The notes: a model not told the origin generated them from the letters alone. Counted from the stretch's first letter, positions 49,275 to 60,494 are shown. The stretch: DNA of 64,000 nucleotides from Siphonodentalium dalli (GCA_032622095.1 CP136063.1:207005934-207069933); one strand, 5' to 3'. Numbers and translations: made by a program.

Positions 49275-49650
49275 GAAAGTCGTAGATGACACCAACACTG
49301 TATCGCAAGTCTATCCTTTTATCACCAACGCTTTATCGCAAGTCTCTGACACTTTATCGCACACACTTTATCACACGTTTCTTGACGCGTATCGCTGACA
49401 CTGAATCGCAAGTCTCTAGACGTTATTTATCGCAACTCTCTGACGCTGTATTGCACCTCCTTTAATGCTGTATATCGTAAGTCTCTGACGCATTATCGCA
49501 CACACTTTATCTCTCGCAAGTCTCCAGACGCTTTATCGCTGACGCTGTATCACACGCATTTGTCGCAAGTCTCTTTGACGATTTATCGCTGACGCTTTAT
49601 CGCTGACACGGTTTCGCTCACACAATTCTCTATCTCTTACTCGCCAATCC
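49275..49650 (-). repeat. Degenerate short repeats in the copia leader
   Basis: Between the 5' LTR and the gag start, TTTATCGC, TATCGCTGACGC, CGCAAGTCTCTGACGC and similar strings recur about 15 times on the plus strand at irregular 15-30 bp spacing. The stretch holds no gene. Confidence 0.8.
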
Positions 49651-49691
49651 TTCACTTGAGGTCCATCAGGATCTTGTTTGCTCTGGTACCG

Positions 49692-49785
49692 TGTTTAATT
49701 CACTCATAGGTGATTAGAAGACTCCAGCACCTGTGGAGTATGATAACATAATAAGTACATAATAATAACATAGTCATACATAACA
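49692..49785 (-). repeat. copia 5' LTR
   Basis: 94 bp. Immediately inside it, on the minus strand, comes CGGTACCAGAGCAAACAAG, which resembles the initiator-Met-tRNA primer site of many copia elements (TGGTATCAGAGC). Confidence 0.95.
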
Positions 49786-52700
49786 CTGGCGACATAGAAT
49801 GCAACCCTGGTCCGAGAACAAAGCTGCAAGACATTTATCCATGTGCATTCTGTGAACACCCAGTGACATGGGGTACACCAGGTGTGAGCTGTGACGACTG
49901 CCAAATTTGGCATCACAAGTCCTACCTTGGAGTCTCAACTCGGGAATACGAACGACTGAGTGGATCAAATGTTTCGTGGCGCTGTTACAAATGTGACCAC
50001 TCAAATGTATCATCCTTCACATTTCATATGCATGAACTAGAAAAATCAAACTACTACCAACCACTGACATCAACTATACTCACAGACTCAGTCACATCCA
50101 GTATAGGGAGCTTCAACCCACTAAGAACCAGCAGCCCATATGCTGTACGAAACAACATCACCCAGCACAGTCAAAAGGAGACAGACAGCAATGTCTTTTC
50201 CCTACCAGAAACGAAAAATTTACGGCTTTTGACTGTAAATTGTCTCAGCATCAATGACAAAAAACAGGAATTCAAAGCAGCACTGGAATACATCAAACCT
50301 GACAGTCTGTTGTACAGAGTCCTGGCTGCGTGGGATAAAACCCGGCGAAACACCAGCCGACAATGCCATCCCGACCAGTGAAGTATTTCCAACAAACTAC
50401 GAGGTCTACCGAAATGACAGACAAACAACGGGAGGAGGCGTCTTCCTCATGGTGAGAAACGACATCACCTCATCGGAGCAGACATCTCTAGTAACCGACT
50501 GTGAAATAATCTGGGCCAAAATAAAGGTACATGGCCACAAGGATCTCCTTGTAGGAGCCTTTTATATGGCCCACAGAAATGAGAAGGACGCTGACCAACT
50601 GAATGAGTCACTGACAACCATCACTGACAAATACCACAAGGACATGATCTTAGCGGGAGACTTCAACTGCCCAGATATCGACTGGGGCAACTGTCACATC
50701 CAACAAGGTTGTCAAGACCATGACATCCAACACAAAGTCATGACCATTACATCGACCAACGAACTAACCCAAATACACCGGGAACCAACAAGAGAAAAGA
50801 ATACCTTAGACCTCATATTCGTCTCCAACCCATCACTGGTGAAGTCATCACACAGTATTCCTGGTATATCAGACCACGACATGGTTGTCACTGACATTGA
50901 CACGAGACCACACTACAACAAGATACCATCCAGAAACTGCTATATATACATCAAAGCATCGTGGGGAGACATGAAAATAGATGCATCATTAATATCAGCA
51001 AATGTAGCACATATGAAAGCACAGAAAGGAAACATTGATGAATATGGACAACATTCAAGAATGAACTGAAAACATCAATGGACAAACACATCCCTTCCAA
51101 ATACATACAGCCAAGAAACAAACCGCCATGGCTAACCGGGAAAGAAAAAAGATTGTTGAGGAAAAAAGCACGTTTATATAAAAAAGCCAGAAAACCAACT
51201 GCTGGACAAACTATAAACAGTGCCAAAGAGAATGCAAACACGCTATGAGGAAAGCAGAGTGGGACTACACAAACACCACCATCGCCGAACAGCTTGGAAA
51301 AAAGAACAGCAAGCAGAAATACATCAAGGCGAAAAAGCAGGACTCCATCGGGGTGGCACCACTATTAGCAAATGGAACTTTGACAGACGACAGTAAAGGA
51401 AAAGCAGAAATCCTCCTAAACCAATTCAAGTCAGTTTTCACAAAGGATAAATCAGGACCATCAACCAAAACCAGGATACACATACCATCAGACATACAAC
51501 CACTGACTATCACCAGATAGGGGGTCACCGAACTACTCAAAGAGCTAAATCCATCCAAAGCAGCTGACCCAGACGACATACCAAACCGAATACTTAAGGA
51601 GTGTGCAGAAGAACTCGGTCCAGGCCTGGCAAGCATATTCCAATACTCAATAGACATCGGACAGCTACCAGATGACTGGAAGAAAGCAAACATCTCAAGC
51701 ATGTTCAAGAAAGGCGACAAACACACTGCAGGAAACTACCGGCCAGTTTCACTCACCTCTGTTGCTTGTAAGCTGCTGGAACATTGTATCTGCAAACACA
51801 TGCTGAAACACCTCGAGAAGAACAATGTCCTCACAAAACTCAACCATGGCTTCAGATCAGGCTACTCATGTGAATCACAGCTTCTTACAACAATAGATGA
51901 CCTGACAAAAACATATAATAAGAAAAAACAAGTCGACATGATCATCCTAGACTTCTCCAAAGCATTCGGCACGGTACCTCACAAGAAGCTCCTTTACAAA
52001 CTACACCAGTATGGGATCCGTGGCCAACTCCACATCTGACTAGAGAGCTTCCTAACAGAAAGGAAAAGAGTAGTACTGGAGGGACAAACATCAGAAGAAG
52101 TTGACGTGGACTCTGGTGTACCAAAGTAACGGTTCTAGGTCCTCTGTTATTCCTATGTCACATACACGACCTTCCAGACAGTGTCAAATCTACAATCCGA
52201 CATTTTGCCGATGACTGCCTACTCTACCGGCAAATAAACAGCATCAATGACAAACACCAACTGCAACAAGATCTGCAGTGTCTTGAAGGATGGGCCAAAC
52301 ACTGGGGAATGTCCTTCAATGCAAAGAAGTTCTACGTGATGGGTATGCAAAAGAAACATGACAAGATGTATGAACTAGATGGACAAAACCTAAAACAAGT
52401 GGCACACAACAGATACCTCGGACCATAATTCTCAAACGACATAAAATGGACAACTCATATTAACAACACATCAAAGAAAGCAAACTCAACACTGGGCTTT
52501 CTACGCCGCAACCTAAAGTTCATGCCAGGAAAACTAAAACAGATAGCGTACCTATCCCTAGTCCGGTCCATCATGGACTACGGCCCAACCATCTGGGATC
52601 CATACCAACACAAAGAATTCGACCTCCTAGAAAAAATACAGAGGAAGGCAGGGAGATTCATTGGAAACGACTATCGAAGCTACCATCCTGGATCAATGAC

Positions 52701-53091
52701 GACCATACTCCAGGAACTAAAGCTACCACCACTATACGAGGGGAGGAAAATCCAGCGGCTGTCATACTTTTATAAGGTGGTAATGAACCTGGTACCAGCT
52801 ATGCCATCCGACGACTTCCTCACAAAAAAGAGAGAATCCAGGAAATTAACATCAAAAACATTCAGTGACCACCAAGTAACAAACCTGGTCACGAAGTACG
52901 AAACCAAAAACACGAAGTGCTTCCAAGTGCCACGATCACACTGTTCACAATATGAGAACTCCTTCTTTGTTCGCACCACAATCGACTGGAACCACCTGGA
53001 GGAATATATTGTGTCGTCCGAATCACCAGAGACCTTCCTTGCTGCTTTAGTGCCAGCAAAAGAGGAAGAGACACAAAACCCGCGCAACTAA
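49786..53091 (+). pseudogene. ORF2 of element E: 2A, PHD finger, endonuclease, reverse transcriptase
   Basis: In order: DIECNPGP (49791-49814); a PHD-like zinc finger (~49838-49996) with CAFC, CDDC, IWHH and CYKC, but Tyr where the Cys after HHKS is expected; endonuclease motifs TVNCLSI, TESWL, TGGGV, GDFN, SDHDMV; then RT motifs KAADPDDIPNRIL, NYRPVSLTSVACKLLEH, DFSKAFGTVPHKKLLYKL and the catalytic RHFADDCLLY (~52195). The C-terminal region (52522-53091) has LVRSIMDYGPTIWDPY. Lesions include a frameshift near 50305, breaks near 51060-51245, TAG at 51518, TGA at 52037, a frameshift near 52125 and TAA near 52427. It lacks the C-terminal CxC...H...C motif of elements B, C and D, so it is from a different lineage (CR1/L2-like). 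Confidence 0.92.
49791..49814 (+). other. Second half of the 2A-like motif of element E
   Basis: Encodes DIECNPGP, matching the 2A core D(V/I)ExNPGP, at which ribosomes skip a peptide bond between Gly and Pro. The preceding Gly and hydrophobic run are 5 kb away across the copia insertion. Confidence 0.85.
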
Positions 53092-53206
53092 CATCTGCCC
53101 AGTCACCGTCCTACATTACCACTATTGGGATCTTGGACGTAACGATACAGATACAGATACAGATAGCCAATGGTTGAGATATCGCCGCTTTTAAAATCCA
53201 CAGAGT
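53092..53206 (+). repeat. 3' end of element E with ACAGAT tail
   Basis: A short 3' UTR ends in GATACAGATACAGATACAGA at about 53137-53156. Such short repeats form the terminus of CR1/L2-like elements. Flanking DNA resumes at about 53158. Confidence 0.8.
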
Positions 53207-54963
53207 CGTAATTTCGCTAAAATCCGGATTGAGAATCCGAAGCCGATTACGGGGGCGGGGCTAATTCCCGATTCTAGGTCGGATTTTGAAATCCACGTGG
53301 TCTCCGAAACTCTCTCCCAGCGTCAAACGTGGCTCATGTATTTGACACAAGTATCATTTGTATCTTATATTTATAAAGTGCATGTTTGTTGTGAAAGTCA
53401 TGCTTTTCTTCTATGTGTGTATACACGGCACATAATTTGCTGCCAATCCGACTTAATCGCATCTTTTTTTCAAGTTAAAGTGTGTTTATTGATGATGGCA
53501 AGCATATCTAAACATGACAGCTCTAGGCCTCCTGAATCAAATTCCGAAGATGTTGTGAAGAACACACGAAACTTGTCAGTTGAACAGGGACGTGACGACA
53601 GGGGTTGATTGGGTGTCTCGACCCCCACCCCGAACTTTGGTACAATTTGCTAAGCTGTGCAGTCATTCATACGTGAGGAAAATCAGGATTATTTTGACTA
53701 ACTGTTTCAAATAATGATACGTACAAGCCAACAAACGCAACAAACAAACCTGATTTTAAATAAATACATATACAAACTTATGACTAACTCGGGAGAGGGG
53801 GTGTCCAGTGATCTGTATAGATGTTCAACTTGTTTTGGTAGTCATGTTGCTTTTCCATTACTAATTATTTATTTTTTCAGTGTAGTAACATATGGGTACC
53901 CTTAAGTGAGTCAGTACTTGTCCCCCAATTCCTTTGTACGTATACACAAATGTATGTGTTATATATCATGTGTTATCTAAATTTGACATATATTTGAAAT
54001 AATTATATCTAAACTAAACTTTGGTACATTCCAGCAGTCGGAAATTTCATGCATGACACAACATTAGTTGGACATTAATTTGACACCATATATAGGTTGG
54101 CAAATTGAATTCTGCGAACCTGTGAGATTGATGTTTGGTTCAATGGGGGGGGGGGGGGTGCAGTTGGCCGGAAATTTGAGGAAACTTCTAGCCACGTCCC
54201 TAGAACATGTGTCTGTTGTCTATACAGAGACTATTGTGCGAAACGACTGCATTTAACGAAACAAAACATGTTAAACATGAAATTGCTATAACTTTAAGAC
54301 TAGATGATAGTAGTACATACGTGTATCTGATAATCCATCGATACCATATAATCCAATTATTTCTTGAATAAGAAGAAACATTATAATAACGAACACAGCA
54401 GAAGACATATCCATGCAGGTTCATATGAATTCGGTCAATGGTGACGTATCCGCCGAATTCGAAATCGACATGCGTTCGGGCGGTATTTTAAGGATGGAAT
54501 TATGAAATGGACATATGAAAGTGACAATCAACAATGATTTGCAATTGCTTCGCATTTCAACCGAAGTGCTCCCCCAGCGTTACTATCAATAGCGTTATTA
54601 TTTGGCTAATTTCAGTAATATTCTCCCAGTTTACATTCAATAAAACAAATTTGTCTCCGCATTTAAAATTCTTTGATATAGATCGTTTATATTCTGCAAT
54701 AATTTGTACACAAGAGACGGATTCTTATGTTTTATTGTGTTTTTAAACTCTGAGGTGGTGAAATCTCGGTTTGTTTACATTACGAACATTTGAGTCCGTA
54801 ATCGGAATCCGAATCCCAATCGGATTACCACGAAATTGAGATTACGGTCTGTTCGTTTACTGATTCTGCCAATTTCTGGTCTGTTCTTTTGCCGAACCAA
54901 GTCGTACGGGGACCAATCTGTAATCTGAATCCAGAATCTGAATCGGATTTTAGCGAAATAACG
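53207..54963. mobile_element. Candidate TIR element
   Basis: CGTAATTTCGCTAAAATCCG at 53207 and the reverse complement of CGGATTTTAGCGAAATAACG ending at 54963 form terminal inverted repeats of about 20 bp. More loosely matching GAATCCGAA/GATTCAGATT-type sequence continues inward. No target duplication was found. The interior has no recognised coding frame, and includes a G13 run near 54147. It could instead be two copies of a short repeat in opposite orientation. Confidence 0.35.
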
Positions 54964-55064
54964 CCTCATGCGTGTTATCTCTTTGTCCGGACACGGCTCT
55001 TATCTGGCAGAACGCTCAAGCATTTTGATCGTATGAGCATTATTTTAACGGCCACGGTCATTTG

Positions 55065-55116
55065 TTTTTTAAGAATGCCCGTGGGCATTATTTTTTAAGA
55101 ATGCCCGTGGGCATTA
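55065..55116 (+). repeat. Two tandem 26-bp mini-hairpin units
   Basis: TTTTTTAAGAATGCCCGTGG continuing GCATTA is repeated exactly twice; AATGCCC-GTG-GGCATT folds in each. A third partial unit starts at 55117. Confidence 0.9.
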
Positions 55117-55123
55117 TTTTTTT

Positions 55124-56271
55124 AGAATACGCGAGGGATTAAATCGACTGAGGGACAGCCATAGAGTGACTCCTCCCTCACTCATGTAAGTTGGCGTCAA
55201 GAGCGTGTCGGCGAGCTGCGTTAAATATCGGAACAGCTAATTAAAACTCACAACTATTTTGGCGATTTTTTTTATATATTACCAAAAAAATAAATAAAAA
55301 TGTCTTCAAACTTTGATACAAAAACACCAACAGATATTTGGACTAACTATTTAGAAAAAGTCCGCAGACAGGCTAAAACACATAAAAATAACATCTAAAT
55401 ACGTCCCCAAGTCGGTCAAATAAAAACAAAACCGTTTAACACAGATTTTAACTATACATGACTTATTGAACGAGAAAGTGCTCACGTGGTTGTATTTTTA
55501 ATACAATGGTAAAACACAGAATAAATATAACATTTTCAGTATCAAATTGAAACAGGACAGTGTATATCCATGTGTGTAGATCATGTCATGTATATCTACT
55601 CTGGCTTCGTCTAGAGATCAGTTCAAAACATGGGAACTTTTTGTTGCTCTGACAGGGAAGTTTTATAACATTGAAAAAAATGCAGGTAAAATAATGCTCA
55701 GTTATACCTGTTCCGTATAACATTCTATTTCATATCAGGTAAAGGTCCTAACTCGAGATTGCATGGTTTGTGGTACTTGAAGAATCGATTTTACTATGCG
55801 TCGCTTGGAATTTAATGGATGTTGGCTCACAAAGCTACACAAATCTTGCAATCTCGAGCTGGGAATTTATTGTTGGGGTACAAGTATTAACACAGAAATA
55901 TACTCCCTGCGTGGTTTGTTCAATGTTCAACCCGGTCAGAAGATAATAGAAAAGGTTACCAGGGTTTGAACATATGGAAAATGATATCTACGGGGTAGCC
56001 AGAGTAACAATTCATGGCATGATCTAACATGTGTGCCGAGCTTGAACATTTTAGGGTGAAAATTAAAGGTACGTAAGGCGTTCGCATTAAGTGTGTAAAA
56101 TCATTGAGAAAATGTTGAACAATTGATTGGTTTTGTTATTATGTTGATTGTCGATAAGGCATGCATGGATAACGTGATCATGCGTTTTTTTTTAATTTTC
56201 TTGAATCACGAGTCGTTTTACAATCGATACAATCTCTTTGGTAAATGTTCAACAAAACCGAGATTCAAGCA
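55124..56271. other. No gene recognised; 32-codon frame at 55300
   Basis: ATG at 55300 opens a short frame (MSSNFDTKTPTDIWTNYLEK... stop 55398) that reads as protein-like but has no recognised family. The rest is AT-rich spacer. Confidence 0.25.
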
Positions 56272-56420
56272 CAACTTTCAACACCGGATTGACTTGCGTT
56301 GTAGTCACCAATAAATCCTTCAGGTGGATCTGTTTTAATGATCTGTGTACATTTAACGATGTTTAACACCACACTGTTATGTTTAACACCAAAGCAACAT
56401 TTGATGTTTAACACCAAAGC

Positions 56421-56505
56421 AACATGTTGGATAACCCATATTCGTGAAAATACGTATTTGTAATATACGTATTTTCACGAATATGAGTTACCCAACATGT
56501 TGCAT
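56421..56505. repeat. Hairpin present only in duplication copy A
   Basis: AACATGTTGGATAACCCATA through AAATACGTATT pairs with its complement across TGTAAT. Copy B (59020-59065) has a single arm. Confidence 0.9.
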
Positions 56506-56576
56506 GGCTTTAAGTTGCGGCCAGTTTGACGGCCTTTTCGTGTCCGCGAATGTATTATTTTCCGACCGTGTTCCTC

Positions 56577-57036
56577 TATTTTTTTTTATATTTAAAAAAA
56601 AAATACATTTATTCATTAACTCATGAATGAATTGGACCCAAAACTCAGGCACAGCCTATTTTATTGGGTCCGAACAGAAAAATACAAAAAGTTGACAAAC
56701 AAGGACACATGACAATTTAATGGTGTATATATCTTGTATCATGGAAATTCCTAATAATCATTAAGTATGAAGTCACTAAATAGGATTAAATAAAACAGGG
56801 TTATCCTGAAAATACTGTTGATGGCAATGAGTAAGAGTTTAGAGTTTAAAATGATTCAATATTCAGATAAAGTTGTGATGATATAAAAACCATATAAATT
56901 TGAATGATTCGTCACATCCACATGTATCAATCTGCAAGTTAAACTTAAGCAGAAATAGTGTATTGCAGTTGATATGTAATCACAGTCTCTCGGTAGATTC
57001 AAAGTAAATATGAAGTGCATTACATATTGTTGAATT
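56577..57036 (-). mobile_element. Retroposed sequence with poly(A) and target duplication
   Basis: Copy B of the duplication shows the empty site. The insert is flanked by GTGTTCCTCTATT (left) and GTGTTCCTCCATT (right), a 13-bp duplication with one mismatch. On the minus strand it ends AATAAATGTATTTTTTTTTT then an A-rich tail, with CCAATAAAATAGG upstream. That is the structure of a reverse-transcribed polyadenylated RNA. The source transcript is not recognised and no coding frame is seen. Confidence 0.75.
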
Positions 57037-57309
57037 TGTGTTCCTCCATTCGCTTTCGTACTCTAATTTCACACCCACTTGCATATCTGCGTAATTCCTA
57101 TGCCTCACTATATCGTATATTGACATATTTCGATAACTGATATCATGTAGGCAACCATGTTGGACGGCATCTTGGATAACAAAGTTTCCCCAAAGTGGAT
57201 TTTAGATATGTTATACTGAGGACTCTCCTACATCTATTGACACCAACATCAATTTACCAATTTATTCCGGGTTAACGCATCATTTCGCGTACTACGACCA
57301 TACTACAGT

Positions 57310-58908
57310 GGTAAATCGCAGAGCAGCTACATGTATGGTAAAACGCAGAACGAACATAACAAAATCAATTATTACTTACAAATTGTGTGGTAAATCCAAA
57401 TATCACATGTGAGCACTATAAGAAATCACTATTAATGACCATGCAAGGAGAAACAAGTATCCAAAATGTTTGACAGGACGTTGAGTTGTTCACACTCTGT
57501 TCACGTTGACTATAAGCATGTGTTTACGTTGGCACTAAGCTTGTATTTGTATAACTGGTGGCGAAGTACAGACTCGTCTTTCTGGTGCTGATATGGTATC
57601 AGTGAGAACTACTCGCTGTTTGTGTTAAACATCTACGAATGGTTTACAGTATGCATGTAATTGAACACTGTTCGAACCAGCAACCACGTATAGTTAAGGG
57701 TAAATGCATTTTTCATGGATTATACAAAATAAATTAAAAAACGCTCTTTATTATAATTACATGTACATGTCATGTCACATAAAAAAAGAAGACGATAAGA
57801 AAAAATCGCTCTTTATACATCGCCAATATTTTATCTCAACAAAAACAGTACTGCACAATCACAGACGTGCATGGTAAAATGCAGAACAGCCATGGTAAAA
57901 TGCAGAATGAATATGTAAACAACAAATGCATTCATATTTCGCCATCCCATGACGATATTCATTTATACAATGTTAGATTAATATATTTTCGGCATCAGTG
58001 TAGCATTTTATTCGCCATAATCAAGTTTAAAAGAACTGACACAGAAATTCGATGTATTTTGTGTGACATAAGCAATGCCTTTGACAAGGTTTGGCACAAA
58101 GGTCTTCTGTTTAAGCTTATGAAACTGGAATAAAGGGTAAAAAGTATGAACTAATTTCATGAAAATTTCGCTTGTATCACAACAATGCATGTTGGTACAT
58201 TATGAACGCAAAAACACAAAGGAGTAGCATATAGTATATTCAATAAATTCTAAACTTTACCAAAATTTCCAACATACTCTGTGGCAGAGACTGGGATTAT
58301 ACGTGAAAATTATATTTACTTATATTCACCAATGCCATATATACGGTAAACTTATTACGTTGTCTGCAACCGCATAACCGCGTTTACACATTTTTTTCAT
58401 TAATGCTACACATATAGGCTGCACACAAAACCACAAATAGCAATATTGGGTGGGTGTTCGACGTTGAAATAACAACTTTAAACGCTAATAACATGACATT
58501 TAACACACGTTTGTGGGTGGTATTGGCAAGATGTTTAAAACAACAACATACTGAACCTTAATATTGTGCATTGCGTGGTAGCATATTCCACTGAAATAAT
58601 TTGAACAACATTGTTTACTAAGAAACCGGATTGGTAGAAGCATGAACATTAGTCTTAAAGTGAATGTACGATGTACCGTCTCTTTGACATGGTCAGCTGG
58701 TGGGCTAATCTAGTGAAGAGATAGTGGTTCTTTACTAGTATGCATACCACAAGGTTATGCGCTTCAGTTTTTGCGTTACATTCCATAATGAATCACCATG
58801 CCGAATGAAACTACCACATCCTGTATGGCGAAACATTGCTTCGTGCGCTACATGCCCAATATTATTATGTTTGGTCCGCCTGTTGGGTGTATTCTAAGGA
58901 GAAAACCC
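57310..58908. other. Spacer between duplication copies
   Basis: Apart from the RT fragment no gene is seen. Repeated GGTAAA(A/T)(T/C)GCAGA motifs occur at 57309, 57337, 57870 and 57892. Confidence 0.4.
58029..58133 (+). pseudogene. Small reverse transcriptase fragment
   Basis: The last ~32 codons of an open frame read TDTEIRCILCDISNAFDKVW then HKGLLFKLMK. This is the DISKAFDKVWHKGLL block of non-LTR RT, as in element B. Nothing RT-like was recognised on either side. The upstream part of the frame (57867-58028) is not RT-like. Confidence 0.8.
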
Positions 58909-59415
58909 GAACTTTCAACACCAGATTGACTTGCGCTGTAGTCACCAATAAATCCTTCATGTGGATCTGTTTTAATGATATGTGTACCTTTAACGATGTT
59001 TAACACCAGACTTGTATATTACAAATACGTATTTTCACGAATATGGGTTATCCAATATGTTGCTTTGTTATTGGCATGCTTGAAGTTGCGGCCAGTTTGA
59101 CGTCCATTTCATGTCCGCGAGTGTATTATTTTCCGACCGTGTTCCTCTATTCGCTTTCGTATTCTAATTTCACACCCACTAGCATATATGCGTAATTCCT
59201 ATGCCACAATATATCGTATATTGACTTATTTCGATAACTGATATTATATACGCAACCATGTTGGACGCCATCTTGGATAACAACGTATCCCCAAAGCGGA
59301 TTTTAGATATGTTATACTAAGGACTCTCCTGTGTATATTGACACAAACATCGCTTCTTTACCAATTTATTCCGGGTTAACCCATCATTTCGCGTACTACG
59401 ACCATACTACAGTGG
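58909..59415 (+). repeat. Direct segmental duplication, copy B
   Basis: Matches copy A (56272-57309) without the 460-bp insertion; it shows the pre-insertion sequence GTGTTCCTCTATTCGC at ~59147. Confidence 0.9.
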
Positions 59416-59627
59416 TAAGATCGGCACAGCGGGAGATGGCTGCAACAAAAGCAAGGGCAGACATCGTCACTAAAGCCTGTGTTAGAAACCAAGAAACAGC
59501 GGCCGCCATCTTACAGGAACAATGCACCATACAATCAGAAGTACAAGCAAGAAAAAAAAACTGCAAAGAAGAAGAAAAAAGAAAAAAGTTTAGATCATTT
59601 TCATCTCATTTGTTATGTATTTCATAA
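59401..59627 (+). CDS. Possible helical, charged exon or gene fragment
   Basis: The frame after the duplication boundary reads REMAATKARADIVTKACVRN continuing QETAAAILQEQCTIQSEVQA, then a Lys-rich stretch and stop at 59625. The composition is like an amphipathic helix or coiled coil. An AATAAA lies at 59715-59720, so it could be the terminal part of a plus-strand transcript converging on the GPCR. No family is recognised; transposon-derived sequence is as likely. Confidence 0.25.
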
Positions 59628-59736
59628 TCACAACTCCAAAAATCATCTCCAAGTGGGTTGTAGGGAAGGGGGTGCCGCCCCTTCCAAATCTTCCCTGGCT
59701 TTGTCCTCAATCCCAATAAAACGGCCGTGACTATAG

Positions 59737-60494
59737 TTAGTGTCTAGTAACCACAGTTTCCGCGGAGCTAGGTTCAGATTGAGGTTTATTGCACAGACAA
59801 CATGGAAACAATTGAAAGAAAATCCTCTTGTAAGCACGAGTAAAGCTTCTGTTGGAAAGTCCATATATGATGCTGTTCATACCAGAATTAACGTGCGCTA
59901 AAATACTCGCGAATGAATGAAACTTGGGTGGAAATGGTGCATATGGTCCGGGGTATGCGCAGATGACGAAGGGGAGCCAGCACACAGTATACACAACAAA
60001 AATAATAAACAGAGTTCTCGCCAAAGCCATGTTCATACTCCGGGACGATTTGACAAAATGTCTTCTTCCACTGACCTCGTTAACTTGTTTGCGACTCGCC
60101 TTCACGTGTAGATATATCTTCAGATAAGACACTGCAGTCAATGTCCACGGTAGACCGAACGCGATGGTTACCAAAGTAATCGTGAAACTGAAATCTTTTC
60201 GTATATCCCATAAGCAGAGTAGATGTCTGTTGTCGAAGACATGACCACCCCAGCCAGCATACATAGAAACATCAATAGCGACGCAGACGACCCAAAGGCC
60301 GGCGATTAGAAGGACACATCCTTTCTTAGTGAAGAATCTACCATACAGCGGCGTTCGACATATATGCACATATCGGTCAACACTGATGGCGCAAATCGTA
60401 AGAAGTGAGCATGTGCATGCCACGATGCAAATATCAGCGACGATGTTACATGCTGTTTGTCGGTCGTCGAAGAAAACTTCTCCCGTCACGAGAC
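59737..60494 (-). CDS. Class A (rhodopsin-like) GPCR, last coding exon (TM3-TM7)
   Basis: Read on minus. The frame has a TM3 Cys (~14), DRY at the end of TM3 (38-40), TM4 (58-73), an ECL2 Cys (92), TM5 (~101-117), TM6 with CWLPF (170-174), TM7 with NSxxY in place of NPxxY (205-209), an amphipathic helix 8 and CCLC palmitoylation candidates (220-223). It stops at 59737. TM1-TM2 are missing. In-frame TAA lies upstream, and TTATTTCTTGTTGTTAAAG ending at 60495 is a plausible 3' splice site, so the exon starts near 60494 in phase 1. The ICRTPLYG and MNSIIYGLSN segments resemble melatonin-receptor-like and related invertebrate receptors; the ligand is unknown. AATAAA on minus at 59363-59368 may be its poly(A) signal. 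The upstream exons were not found within the window. Confidence 0.9.

Larger units (their letters stand above)
44748..49785 (-). mobile_element. Ty1/copia LTR retrotransposon
   Basis: A complete 5.04-kb insertion, transcribed on the minus strand, with 97/94-bp LTRs beginning TG and ending CA and a 5-bp CTGGC duplication. Domain order gag - protease - integrase - RT - RNase H (integrase before RT) places it in Ty1/copia. It interrupts element E and is therefore younger. Confidence 0.97.
43657..53160 (+). mobile_element. Two-ORF non-LTR retrotransposon E, split by a copia insertion
   Basis: ORF1 (43657-44403) encodes an SGNH-type esterase. ORF2 (44424-44747 then 49786-53091) carries 2A, PHD, endonuclease and RT. 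A 3' tail of GATACAGATACAGATACAGA lies at about 53137-53156, a microsatellite end typical of CR1/L2-like elements. The copia element occupies 44748-49785. Without the insert the element would be about 4.5 kb. Confidence 0.9.
56272..57309 (+). repeat. Direct segmental duplication, copy A
   Basis: Homologous to 58909-59415 from AACTTTCAACACC to CTACAGTGGTAA. It is interrupted by a 460-bp insertion (56577-57036) absent from copy B, and contains a hairpin of which copy B has only one arm. Confidence 0.9.

Noticed and set aside
44748-49785. Retrovirus-like or gypsy element
   Set aside because: Integrase precedes RT, there is no envelope frame, and RT/RNase H motifs are of Ty1/copia type.
53207-54963. 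Confident DNA transposon call
   Set aside because: Only ~20 bp of terminal inversion is convincing, no target duplication was found, and no coding content; kept as a low-confidence candidate.
57867-58028. Novel N-terminal domain fused to the RT fragment
   Set aside because: The residues come from repeated GGTAAAATGCAGA-type DNA and AT-rich spacer; only the last ~32 codons are RT-like.
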